Below, one piece after another: positions 1-8,369 of a DNA stretch of 36,894 nt. The DNA comes from Pseudomonadota bacterium (lineage in GTDB: Bacteria > Pseudomonadota > Gammaproteobacteria > Legionellales > Legionellaceae), in assembly GCA_021849905.1 (NCBI GenBank), contig JAJZSG010000002.1, positions 1-36,894 on the forward strand. The letters are read 5' to 3'. The notes below the pieces were generated by a model. That model was not told the DNA's origin and searched no databases. It saw nothing but the letters and a program-made list of their open reading frames with translations. The position numbers and the translations under genes are program-made. Every line of letters starts with the position of its first letter. Positions within the stretch are counted from its first letter, which is position 1.

Positions 1-2895
1 GGGGATGATGGTGGGGGGCGATTAGCCGATGCATTAACTATTCCATTAGTTGCGACTAACGATGTGCGTTTTATTCACGCAGATGATTATGAGGCGCATG
101 AAGCACGTGTTTGCATCCATGATGGGTATTCTTTGTCTGATCCAAGACGGAATAATAGCTATAGTGCGGAGCAATATCTGCGTTCTGCTCAGGAAATGAC
201 TGCGTTATTCAGTGATTTACCTCAAGCGTTAGCCAATACGGTTGAAATTTCAAAACGCTGCACATTAAAGCTTGATTTGGGCAACAATTATTTACCAAAC
301 TTTCCCGTGCCTTCTGATTCTTCGATAGAAGCCTATTTGTCTGAGTTGTCGAAAACGGGTTTGGAATTTAGACTAAAGCAGCTTGCTCGTTTAAAGCCAG
401 TGGACAGAGTCACTTACGAACAACGATTAGCCATTGAATTGGATGTTATTAATTCGATGGGGTTTGCGGGTTACTTTTTAATCGTTGCGGATTTTATTCA
501 ATGGGCTAAGTCTAATGGGGTTCCTGTGGGGCCTGGGCGAGGTTCAGGTGCGGGCTCCTTGGTTGCTTATGCTTTGTTGATTACGGATCTTGACCCGCTG
601 GAATATGATCTGCTTTTTGAGCGATTTTTGAATCCCGAGCGCGTTTCCATGCCGGATTTTGATATTGATTTTTGTATGGAAGGTCGTGACCGGGTTATTG
701 ATTATGTGGCTGAAAAATACGGCCGTCAAAGTGTGTCGCAGATCATTACCTTTGGCACCATGGCTGCAAAAGCGGTGGTTCGAGATGTCGGGCGAGTTTT
801 AGGTCACCCCTATGGTTTTGTGGATAAATTAGCCAAGCTAATCCCTTTTGAATTGGGTATTACGTTAACGTCTGCATTAAAGCAAGAAGATGAGCTACGA
901 CGGCGCTATGAGGATGAAGAAGAGGTCAAAGAATTATTTGATCTAGCGCTAAAACTCGAAGGCATAACGCGAAACGCAGGAAAACATGCGGGAGGGGTTG
1001 TGATTGCGCCATCTCAACTCACCGATTTTACAGCAATTTATTGTGAAGAAGGGTCTAATCAAATCGTTAGTCAGTTTGATAAAGATGATGTGGAAGCGGC
1101 AGGACTTGTTAAATTTGACTTTTTAGGTTTAAGAACGCTCACTATTATCAACTGGGCGCTAATCACCATTAATCGACAACGTGAGTTGCAGGGATTAGAG
1201 TCTATTGATATCAATGAGATTCCTCTGAATGACCATGCCTCTTTTAATTTGTTAAAAGCATGCAAAACAACGGCTGTGTTTCAGTTAGAGTCACGTGGCA
1301 TGAAAGAACTCATTCATCGATTGCAACCGGATTCATTTGAGGAAATTATTGCTTTAGTCGCATTATTTCGCCCAGGCCCACTTCAGTCCGGCATGGTAGA
1401 TGATTTTATTGATAGAAAACATGGCCGTTCGAAAGTGGACTATCCACATCCTGATCTAGAGCCTATTTTAAAGCCGACTTATGGTGTAATTTTATATCAG
1501 GAACAGGTGATGCAAATTGCGCAGGTTCTTGCGAGTTATACGCTAGGAGGAGCTGATCTGTTGCGTCGCGCGATGGGTAAGAAAAAAGCAGAAGAAATGG
1601 CTGAACAACGTGCTATTTTTACCGATGGTGCTGCTGCTCGCGGTGTTGATAAGCAAACAGCAACGGCTATCTTTGACTTGATGGAAAAATTTGCAGGTTA
1701 TGGGTTCAATAAATCACATTCGGCGGCGTATGCGCTCATCGCTTATCAAACAGCTTGGTTGAAAACACATTATCCGGCTGCTTTTATGGCCGCGGTGATG
1801 TCGTCTGACATGGATAACACAGATAAAGTTGTGACCTTTATTCATGAGTGTGAACAGATGGGCTTGGTGTTGCGACCGCCATCTGTAAATCATTCTCAAT
1901 ACGCGTTTACTGTTTTTGATGAAAAAACGGTTATTTACGGACTCGGTGCAATCAAAGGCGTGGGTGAATCAGCGATTGCTTGTCTTGTGGATGAACGGAC
2001 AGCACGGGGTGAATACTCAAGTTTGTTTGATTTGTGTCAACGAGTGGACATGCGAAAAGTTAATCGTCGTGTTCTAGAGGCGTTAATTATCAGTGGCAGT
2101 ATGGATGGATGGGGTATTGAGCGCGCCATATTGTTTGCCTCTTTGGAAAAGGCAATTCAAGTGGGCTTACGTTTTCATCAAACTCAAAGCAGTGGGCAAA
2201 GCAACCTTTTTGATTTACTCGATGACGAGGCACACGTTGAAGATTATGTATTATGTAAAGCCTGGGATACTAAAAAAAGGCTTGATGGCGAGAAAAAAAC
2301 CTTAGGTTTATACCTGACGGGTCATCCTGCGGATTCGTATTGTCAAGAATTGGTGTCTTTTATTAAACCCATTGAAAGTCTTAACCCATCCACCAGCAAA
2401 AAAGCAACGATTTGTGGTTTAGTGACGGGCATTCGTCGAATTGTGACGAAGCGTGGTAAAAAACTCGCCATTATTACCCTTGAAAATTCAAAAGCCAGTA
2501 TTGATCTGGTGACGTTTTCTGAAGTGTTTGATCCAAAGCAAGCCGTTGTTGAAGTTGGGGTGATGCTAATTGTAGACGGTGAACTCGGTCAAGATGATTA
2601 TACGGGTGGTGTCAAAATGACAGCGAATACACTCTATACGCTAGAAGAGGCGCGTACCCGATTTGCAAAACATTTAACGTTGGTGTTAACGATGCATGAT
2701 GAAGCGATTTTACCTGCCTTGAAAACGCTTTTATTGTCTCACAAAGGGCATTGTGTTGTGCAAATACAATATTCTAACGAGCTTTCTCAAGCCGCAATCA
2801 ATTTAGGCGCAAATTGGTGCGTTTCACCCAGTGATACGTTGTTAGCTGAATTGATTGATTTATTAGACAGGGAGCGTGTTCGTCTGAGTTATTAA
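1..2895 (+). CDS. dnaE: DNA polymerase III subunit alpha, 5' end truncated by window edge
   Basis: Frame is open from base 1 (GDDGGGRLADALTIPLVATNDVRF...). Contains DnaE motifs PVGPGRGSGAGSLVAYAL, MPDFDIDFCMEGRDRVIDYV, FNKSHSAAYALIAYQTAWLK. The ORF-track start at 64 is an internal GTG. Confidence 0.97.
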   Translation, partial: GDDGGGRLADALTIPLVATNDVRFIHADDYEAHEARVCIHDGYSLSDPRRNNSYSAEQYLRSAQEMTALFSDLPQALANTVEISKRCTLKLDLGNNYLPNFPVPSDSSIEAYLSELSKTGLEFRLKQLARLKPVDRVTYEQRLAIELDVINSMGFAGYFLIVADFIQWAKSNGVPVGPGRGSGAGSLVAYALLITDLDPLEYDLLFERFLNPERVSMPDFDIDFCMEGRDRVIDYVAEKYGRQSVSQIITFGTMAAKAVVRDVGRVLGHPYGFVDKLAKLIPFELGITLTSALKQEDELRRRYEDEEEVKELFDLALKLEGITRNAGKHAGGVVIAPSQLTDFTAIYCEEGSNQIVSQFDKDDVEAAGLVKFDFLGLRTLTIINWALITINRQRELQGLESIDINEIPLNDHASFNLLKACKTTAVFQLESRGMKELIHRLQPDSFEEIIALVALFRPGPLQSGMVDDFIDRKHGRSKVDYPHPDLEPILKPTYGVILYQEQVMQIAQVLASYTLGGADLLRRAMGKKKAEEMAEQRAIFTDGAAARGVDKQTATAIFDLMEKFAGYGFNKSHSAAYALIAYQTAWLKTHYPAAFMAAVMSSDMDNTDKVVTFIHECEQMGLVLRPPSVNHSQYAFTVFDEKTVIYGLGAIKGVGESAIACLVDERTARGEYSSLFDLCQRVDMRKVNRRVLEALIISGSMDGWGIERAILFASLEKAIQVGLRFHQTQSSGQSNLFDLLDDEAHVEDYVLCKAWDTKKRLDGEKKTLGLYLTGHPADSYCQELVSFIKPIESLNPSTSKKATICGLVTGIRRIVTKRGKKLAIITLENSKASIDLVTFSEVFDPKQAVVEVGVMLIVDGELGQDDYTGGVKMTANTLYTLEEARTRFAKHLTLVLTMHDEAILPALKTLLLSHKGHCVVQIQYSNELSQAAINLGANWCVSPSDTLLAELIDLLDRERVRLSY

Positions 2896-2988
2896 GTTCA
2901 ATGGTTTGTTCAGTGTTTATTTTTTTTGATATTTTATGTTAAAATAAAATTCATTTTAGCTTAGTTGTAGTCATTTAAGGGTTAAGCC

Positions 2989-3588
2989 ATGAAGTTTATT
3001 CTCACTAACACAGATGAAGGATTTACGCCGCACCATTATAAAGATATTTGTGTAGGAAAGCCGGATTTTAAATTGATATTGCCTGATTTAAATGGTGGAT
3101 TACGTCGAATAATCGATATTGCAATTGATGATTATCCCTCGCTCAATAAATTTTCAATCAAAGGTGATACGCTTTATTGGGGCTTGCAGTGGATTGGGAC
3201 ACTATCAAATCAACAAGCAACGATGCCTAATCTTTATTTTAATCATAAAGCACATGATTGTTTAGTAGAGTATGTATTGTTATCTCGTATGACGGAAGCT
3301 GTGCCTAAAACATCAAATAGTCCTGTCATGCTCCCTTTTAAATTAGACGTTAAGCCCGTTTTTTCTCTAGGTTTTACCGATAAATCAAGAACGAAAGAAT
3401 ACAATGTTTCTAAACGAGAATCTGCCTTTAAAATTAAAAATAAGACGCGTAAATTTAATCGCTTGTTTTCTTGTGCAACGCGTTCTCAAAATGCCTTGGT
3501 CAATGACGATACGCAATTGCAAAGTGTTGACGGCTGTTCTGCCATGTCAATGGACTGTTTTAAACCGGGCTCAAGTCCTCATCGATGA
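2989..3588 (+). CDS. Hypothetical protein, 199 aa
   Basis: ATG ORF with no recognised motif; basic C-terminal half (KRESAFKIKNKTRKFNR). Confidence 0.6.
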   Translation: MKFILTNTDEGFTPHHYKDICVGKPDFKLILPDLNGGLRRIIDIAIDDYPSLNKFSIKGDTLYWGLQWIGTLSNQQATMPNLYFNHKAHDCLVEYVLLSRMTEAVPKTSNSPVMLPFKLDVKPVFSLGFTDKSRTKEYNVSKRESAFKIKNKTRKFNRLFSCATRSQNALVNDDTQLQSVDGCSAMSMDCFKPGSSPHR

Positions 3589-3658
3589 CGACGAAATCAT
3601 AGTGATTTCAGACTCCATTCTGACGTGTTAATATGAATAAAAACTTGCACAGGAATGG

Positions 3659-4258
3659 ATGATGAGGATTTTATTGAGACAGATACTTTTTGTAGTATAT
3701 TTGCTTTTGTTTGGATTTAATCCTCTTTGCGTTGCAAAATCAGAACAAAATTATTATCGTAGTTTTTGGAGTCCTACTTATTTCGGTCAGCGCTTAAATT
3801 ATTGTATGTCTGATAAACAGGTCTGTGGATTAGTCGTTGCAAATCAATATTGTCGTGTTATGGGTTATGAGCATGCTGTTCAAGAAATTATTGACTATAA
3901 CGTGGGTTTTACAAAAACGATTTCAAATGCCAAGTCTTGTAAAGGAATCGATTGCAACGGTTTTACTCTCGTTAAATGTGTTGCCAAATTTTCGCATAAC
4001 CCACCGAATGGGTATTATTACCGTCTAAAGGAATTTATTTCCCCCTGTTATAATCACAGTCTTGTTGATTGGTGTTATGAGAAGGCATCTGGTTGTGGGA
4101 CGCGAGCTGCAAATTCATTTTGTAGACGTATGGGCTATATACGGGCACAACAATTTACAATTGACAAAAACTTGTCAAGTACACGTTCTCTTGGTGATCA
4201 TAAACTTTGTTTTGGCGATCATTGCCATGCGTTTAAACGAATTGTTTGCTATCGATGA
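3659..4258 (+). CDS. Secreted Cys-rich protein with two tandem copies of an approximately 75-aa module
   Basis: N-terminal signal peptide (MMRILLRQILFVVYLLLFGFNPLCVA). Repeated pattern ...C..K..CG..AAN.[YF]CR.MGY..A......[CG]...C.G..C..F....C appears twice. Confidence 0.8.
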   Translation: MMRILLRQILFVVYLLLFGFNPLCVAKSEQNYYRSFWSPTYFGQRLNYCMSDKQVCGLVVANQYCRVMGYEHAVQEIIDYNVGFTKTISNAKSCKGIDCNGFTLVKCVAKFSHNPPNGYYYRLKEFISPCYNHSLVDWCYEKASGCGTRAANSFCRRMGYIRAQQFTIDKNLSSTRSLGDHKLCFGDHCHAFKRIVCYR

Positions 4259-4288
4259 ACAGCATATTTTTAAAAACGTAGGGATGTG

Positions 4289-4325
4289 AACCTCGTTATA
4301 ACCATTTCGATTTTACAACGAGGTT
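4289..4325. terminator. Probable bidirectional terminator between convergent genes
   Basis: Perfect 9-bp stem AACCTCGTT / AACGAGGTT followed by TTGATTCTTTT; lies between a + ORF ending at 4258 and a - ORF ending at 4335. Confidence 0.6.
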
Positions 4326-4334
4326 TTGATTCTT

Positions 4335-4541
4335 TTATTCCTTTTCGGCATCTTTTTTAGGGGCTGCCTTGGTTTTAACTACAGTCTCTTCAACAGGCTT
4401 TGGTGCTTCGGGTGTTTGTGGGTGCTTTTGTTTATAATCACCAATAATTTCAACGACACTTTTTTTAATGTCATTAAAAAGCTTTCCTGCCATTGAGCCT
4501 ATTTCATTTAAATCAGGTAGTTTTGATTTTAAATCACTCAT
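4335..4541 (-). CDS. Small hypothetical protein, 68 aa, with Lys/Pro/Ala-rich tail
   Basis: ORF MSDLKSKLPDLNEIGSMAGKLFND...KTKAAPKKDAEKE; a terminator-like hairpin lies just downstream. Confidence 0.6.
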   Translation of the reverse strand: MSDLKSKLPDLNEIGSMAGKLFNDIKKSVVEIIGDYKQKHPQTPEAPKPVEETVVKTKAAPKKDAEKE

Positions 4542-4715
4542 GTTTTGCTCCGTATTTAGCTAAATGGTGTGCCTTATAAATCTTTTTCTAACATTATCTA
4601 AGCATGTAGTTTATACGAAGTCAACTGCATTAACATGACGAACAGGGTGAAAGCATATTATTTATCCAATTGTATATGTATCAACTCAGTACACGACAAA
4701 AAATAAAATGCCCAA

Positions 4716-4830
4716 AATTTGTCTTCCTCGCGAAGGCGGGGATCCATGCTTTTAGAGGCATCATGTCAACCAACAGGCAAATACAAGTCACAACGTCAGA
4801 TGACTTGAGTGTTGGCGAGGAAGCAAAATT
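4716..4830. repeat. MITE/REP-like element with imperfect terminal inverted repeats
   Basis: Left AATTTGTCTTCCTCGCGAA (4716-4734) vs reverse complement of right arm AATTTTGCTTCCTCGCCAA (4812-4830), 16/19 identical; intergenic. Confidence 0.4.
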
Positions 4831-4894
4831 AAGACTTTAAACCGGATGCATGCAACATCATCAGATTATAGCCTCCTTGACCGTTGAAAGTTAA

Positions 4895-5830
4895 TCAAGC
4901 CCAGGGATGCAATAATTTCATCGCTGGTTTAATCAGTTTTGATATGAACGTCTCTTTCGCGTGAATCTTAACTTTAAACGCATTAAACGTATCCATTTTT
5001 TGAGTAATATAATCATCACTCGTTTGTAATGAATCCACCAGTTTCAGGTCTAGCGCGTCACGTGCAAGCCAGTGTTCACCTGTTGATACTTTGTCTATGT
5101 CTAATTGTTTTCGATTAGTCAGCACATAGTCTTTAAAATTAATATGTATTTGCTCTAAATCGGCTTGAAATTTTTGACGGCCTTTTGTCGTGTTTTCTGC
5201 AAAAAGCGTTAATGTGCGTTTGTACTCACCGGCTGTTAATAATTCCACGTCAATATCATGCTTTTTGAGCAAGCGATGAAAATTCGGTATCTGAGCCACA
5301 ACACCGATGGAGCCGATAATTGCAAAAGGTGCGGCAACAATGTGGTTGGCAAGGCAGGCCATTAAATACCCACCACTAGCGGCTATTTTGTCTATGCAAA
5401 CCGTTAATTTAATTTTTTTATCTCGAATTCGCTGTAGTTGCGATGCGGCAAGTCCGTAACCGTTAACGGCACCACCAGGGCTTTCAAGACGCACCACAAT
5501 TTCATCATCGGGTTTTGCAATAAGAAGTATTGCTGAGATTTCATCACGTAACTGTTCAACTTGAGAGGCTTTGATGTCGCCTACAAAATCAAGCACGAAG
5601 AGAGTGGGGGGCGTGTCTTTGGTTTTTTTCTTTTTTTTAAGATTATGCCCTAGTACTTGTTTGTGCATCAGTCGTTTGATGTCATTCATTTCTTTGTTGA
5701 GCGGTGTAAGTGTTAAACGGGGCTTATCTTTTTTGCCCGTAGCTAAAATGCCTGCTATCAGTATTAATAGGGCGATAACAATAGTAAGTGCTTTGAGAGC
5801 AAACAACCCATATTGTGCAAGAAATTCCAT
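4895..5830 (-). CDS. sohB: SohB-type inner-membrane serine protease (S49 / SppA family)
   Basis: N-terminal TM segment (MEFLAQYGLFALKALTIVIALLILIAG), nucleophile motif AASGGYLMACLANHIVAAPFAIIGSIGV, and K in TAGEYKRTLTLFAENT. Confidence 0.9.
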   Translation of the reverse strand: MEFLAQYGLFALKALTIVIALLILIAGILATGKKDKPRLTLTPLNKEMNDIKRLMHKQVLGHNLKKKKKTKDTPPTLFVLDFVGDIKASQVEQLRDEISAILLIAKPDDEIVVRLESPGGAVNGYGLAASQLQRIRDKKIKLTVCIDKIAASGGYLMACLANHIVAAPFAIIGSIGVVAQIPNFHRLLKKHDIDVELLTAGEYKRTLTLFAENTTKGRQKFQADLEQIHINFKDYVLTNRKQLDIDKVSTGEHWLARDALDLKLVDSLQTSDDYITQKMDTFNAFKVKIHAKETFISKLIKPAMKLLHPWA

Positions 5831-5945
5831 GTTAGACTCGGTTCATTTTAAAAAGATTTTGATTATCGCTTTGACCGCATCAGTCTGCAAGTGATCTTTT
5901 GCATTCTAGTCTATAATGTAATAAGATTGTACAGGAGATTTTTGA

Positions 5946-6800
5946 ATGAAATTAATGCGCTATGGGGAGCTGGGTCAAGAAAAACCAGGAATTATTGATG
6001 ACAAGGGGAATATTCGTGATATTTCATCTTATATCAAAGACTTGGACTCAGTCAATTTAGGCGATGAAACCCTTGTTAATTATTTAAAACAGTTGGATAT
6101 TAGTCAATTAACATTGGTTGAAAACAAGGTGCGTATTGGTGCTTGTGTTGCGCAGCCGGGCAAAATTATATGCATTGGTTTAAATTCAACATTACATGCG
6201 AAAGAGGTTGGTTTAGCACCGTTGACCAGTTCCGATATGGTCGTGTTTCTTAAACCTATTTGTGCTGTTTGTGGTCCCACAGATCCAATATTGTATACAC
6301 GGCATATGAAGAAGCTGGATTGGGAAGCTGAGCTAGGTGTGGTGATTGGTAAAAAAGGTAAGTATATTACCAAAGAGTTTGCCAATGATCATATACTCGG
6401 TTACACCTGTATAAATGATTTATCAGAACGTCATTTACAGTTAGAAACGCAAGACAAACAATATACGAAGGGTAAAGGTTTTGATAACGCTGCACCTATT
6501 GGACCTTATCTGGTGACAAAAGATGAGGTGGCTAATGCGAGTGATTTGCAAATTAAATTATGGGTTAATAACGAGTTAAGACAAAACTTTAATACTTCTG
6601 ACTATATACACAGCCCACAAGAGGTGGTGAGTTACCTGAGTCAATATTTTACACTTTATCCCGGCGATGTGATTTCAATGGGATCAGCTCCGGGAAGTGC
6701 TCAATCGTGGGGGGATCACGCTTACCTTAAGCCTAATGATAAAGTGACTTTGAATATTAGTGGCTTAGGCCAGCAAGAACAGTTGGTTATTGTCGAATAA
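5946..6800 (+). CDS. Fumarylacetoacetate hydrolase family protein
   Basis: Motifs GKIICIGLNSTLHAKE, DWEAELGVVIGKKGKYI, GYTCINDLSERHLQ, LYPGDVISMGSAPGSA match the FAA hydrolase fold. Confidence 0.9.
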   Translation: MKLMRYGELGQEKPGIIDDKGNIRDISSYIKDLDSVNLGDETLVNYLKQLDISQLTLVENKVRIGACVAQPGKIICIGLNSTLHAKEVGLAPLTSSDMVVFLKPICAVCGPTDPILYTRHMKKLDWEAELGVVIGKKGKYITKEFANDHILGYTCINDLSERHLQLETQDKQYTKGKGFDNAAPIGPYLVTKDEVANASDLQIKLWVNNELRQNFNTSDYIHSPQEVVSYLSQYFTLYPGDVISMGSAPGSAQSWGDHAYLKPNDKVTLNISGLGQQEQLVIVE

Positions 6801-6817
6801 TCCTAACTGTTCACACG

Positions 6818-6912
6818 ACATCCTGAGCGTAGCGAAGGATCTCCAGAGGTTTGGCACACTGCCCTGTTTCGGAGCTGCCTCACTTAGCTCGGGATGACGT
6901 GATAGGGTAGCA
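6818..6912. repeat. REP-like intergenic repeat (CATCCTGAGCGTAGCGAAGGATC ... GCTCGGGATGACGTG)
   Basis: GC-richer segment between the FAA hydrolase and UspA genes; imperfect terminal inverted repeats ACATCCTGAGC / GCTCGGGATGA. Confidence 0.5.
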
Positions 6913-6960
6913 GTAACGCGCAGTTCAATGAAAAAGGATGGTTTAGTTAAGGAGATTATC

Positions 6961-7383
6961 ATGTACAAGCACGTTTTGTTTGCAACAGATTTTGATGAGG
7001 TAGGTATTCAGGCAGCGCATAAAGCGAAAAAAATTGCGGATGAAAACGGTGCTGACTTACTTCTAGTTCATGTTGTAGAACCCATTCCAGCTTATGCCTA
7101 TCCGGGATTTGCGGGATTTGCTGAGGTTGAGGTCTCTATTCGTGAGCAAGCTGAGAAAGAGCTTAATACGTTGTCGGATCAGCTAGGTGTTGATGGCAAG
7201 CATCGCTTTCTTGAGTTCGGTTCAACGAAAACTGAGGTTCTTAGAGTAGCAGAAGAGCATAAAGTAGATTTAATCGTTGCTGGAAGTCACGGTAAGCACG
7301 GTTTAGCTTTATTGTTGGGTTCGACAGCTCATGCGATCCTTCATGGTGCGCATTGCGATATGTTGATTGTTAGAACGAAATAA
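6961..7383 (+). CDS. Universal stress protein (UspA family)
   Basis: MYKHVLFATDFDE...LLLVHVVEP...DLIVAGSHGKHGLALLLGSTAHAILHGAHCDMLIVR. AAGGAG SD just before ATG 6961, so the ORF-track start at 6928 is probably too long. Confidence 0.93.
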   Translation: MYKHVLFATDFDEVGIQAAHKAKKIADENGADLLLVHVVEPIPAYAYPGFAGFAEVEVSIREQAEKELNTLSDQLGVDGKHRFLEFGSTKTEVLRVAEEHKVDLIVAGSHGKHGLALLLGSTAHAILHGAHCDMLIVRTK

Positions 7384-7425
7384 AACAATTAGAATTTATA
7401 AAACCAGAGTTGCTTATTTACCCTT

Positions 7426-8358
7426 ATGAAATTTTTACGTACATTCCGGCAACTCCAAGCGCATCTTGATGGCTGTGTTGCGACCATTGGTAACTTTGAT
7501 GGTGTTCACCGCGGTCATCAGGCACTATTAGCGTTGTTAAAATCTAAGTCTTATGATTTGCAATTGCCGTCATTGGTTATGCTGTTTGAGCCTCAACCTG
7601 CTGAGTATTTTTCGCGAAGTGATGCGCCTGTCCGGTTATGCCGTTTAAGAGAAAAATTACAGGCTTTGAGTCAGTATGAAATTGATTACGTGTTTTGTTT
7701 GACCTTTGACAATTCACTTGCCAATATGTTTCCTGAGGAATTTGCAGAAAATATTATTTTCTCACAACTGAATGCGAAACATTTGTTGTTGGGCCAAGAT
7801 TTTCGCTTTGGTCGAGCACGTCTTGGCGATTTAACGTTGTTAAAACAGATTGCCTCAAAGCACGGATGCATCGTTGAAGCATACCCGGATTTTTGTGTTG
7901 GTTCTGAGCGGGTCAGTTCAACTCAGGTGAGACTTGCTTTAAGTCAAGGTGATATGTTGCGCGCTGCCGAGCTCTTAGGGCGGCCTTATAGCATGTGTGG
8001 GCGCGTAGTGTATGGTCAGGGACTTGCTCGTCAATGGGGTGTTCCTACCGCGAATTTGGTTGTTTGGCGAGAGAAACTGCCCATAAGTGGTGTGTTTTTT
8101 GTCGAGGTGAGACGTCAGGATAACTCAATATTTAACGGTGTCGCTAATATCGGTTTTCGTCCAACGGTTGATGGTCGCAAAGCAGTTTTAGAAATTCATT
8201 TGTTTGATTTTGATGAGTCACTGTATGGCGAAATGTTACATGTTTTTTTCTTACATAAATTACGAGATGAAATAAAGTTTTCATCTGTGGATGCATTGTT
8301 TAATCAAATCCACACTGATATTGATTCAGCACGCAAGCATTCTTTAACGATTTTCTAG
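7426..8358 (+). CDS. ribF: Bifunctional riboflavin kinase / FAD synthetase
   Basis: [56 protein letters not shown] motifs; located upstream of ileS. Confidence 0.95.
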   Translation: MKFLRTFRQLQAHLDGCVATIGNFDGVHRGHQALLALLKSKSYDLQLPSLVMLFEPQPAEYFSRSDAPVRLCRLREKLQALSQYEIDYVFCLTFDNSLANMFPEEFAENIIFSQLNAKHLLLGQDFRFGRARLGDLTLLKQIASKHGCIVEAYPDFCVGSERVSSTQVRLALSQGDMLRAAELLGRPYSMCGRVVYGQGLARQWGVPTANLVVWREKLPISGVFFVEVRRQDNSIFNGVANIGFRPTVDGRKAVLEIHLFDFDESLYGEMLHVFFLHKLRDEIKFSSVDALFNQIHTDIDSARKHSLTIF

Positions 8359-8369
8359 AGTATTTCACA

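Noticed and set aside
544-729. Antisense ORF of 61 aa inside dnaE (also 1071-1265 and 1714-1899, minus strand)
   Set aside because: Fully antisense to a strongly recognised gene, no SD or motif; typical spurious ORFs.
3404-3631. 75-aa ORF overlapping the 199-aa hypothetical
   Set aside because: Out-of-frame overlap with no motif; the longer ATG ORF is more plausible.
5571-5894. 107-aa ORF antisense to sohB
   Set aside because: Lies opposite a well-supported gene; the hydrophobic-looking segment is just the complement of the SohB TM/Lys-rich region.
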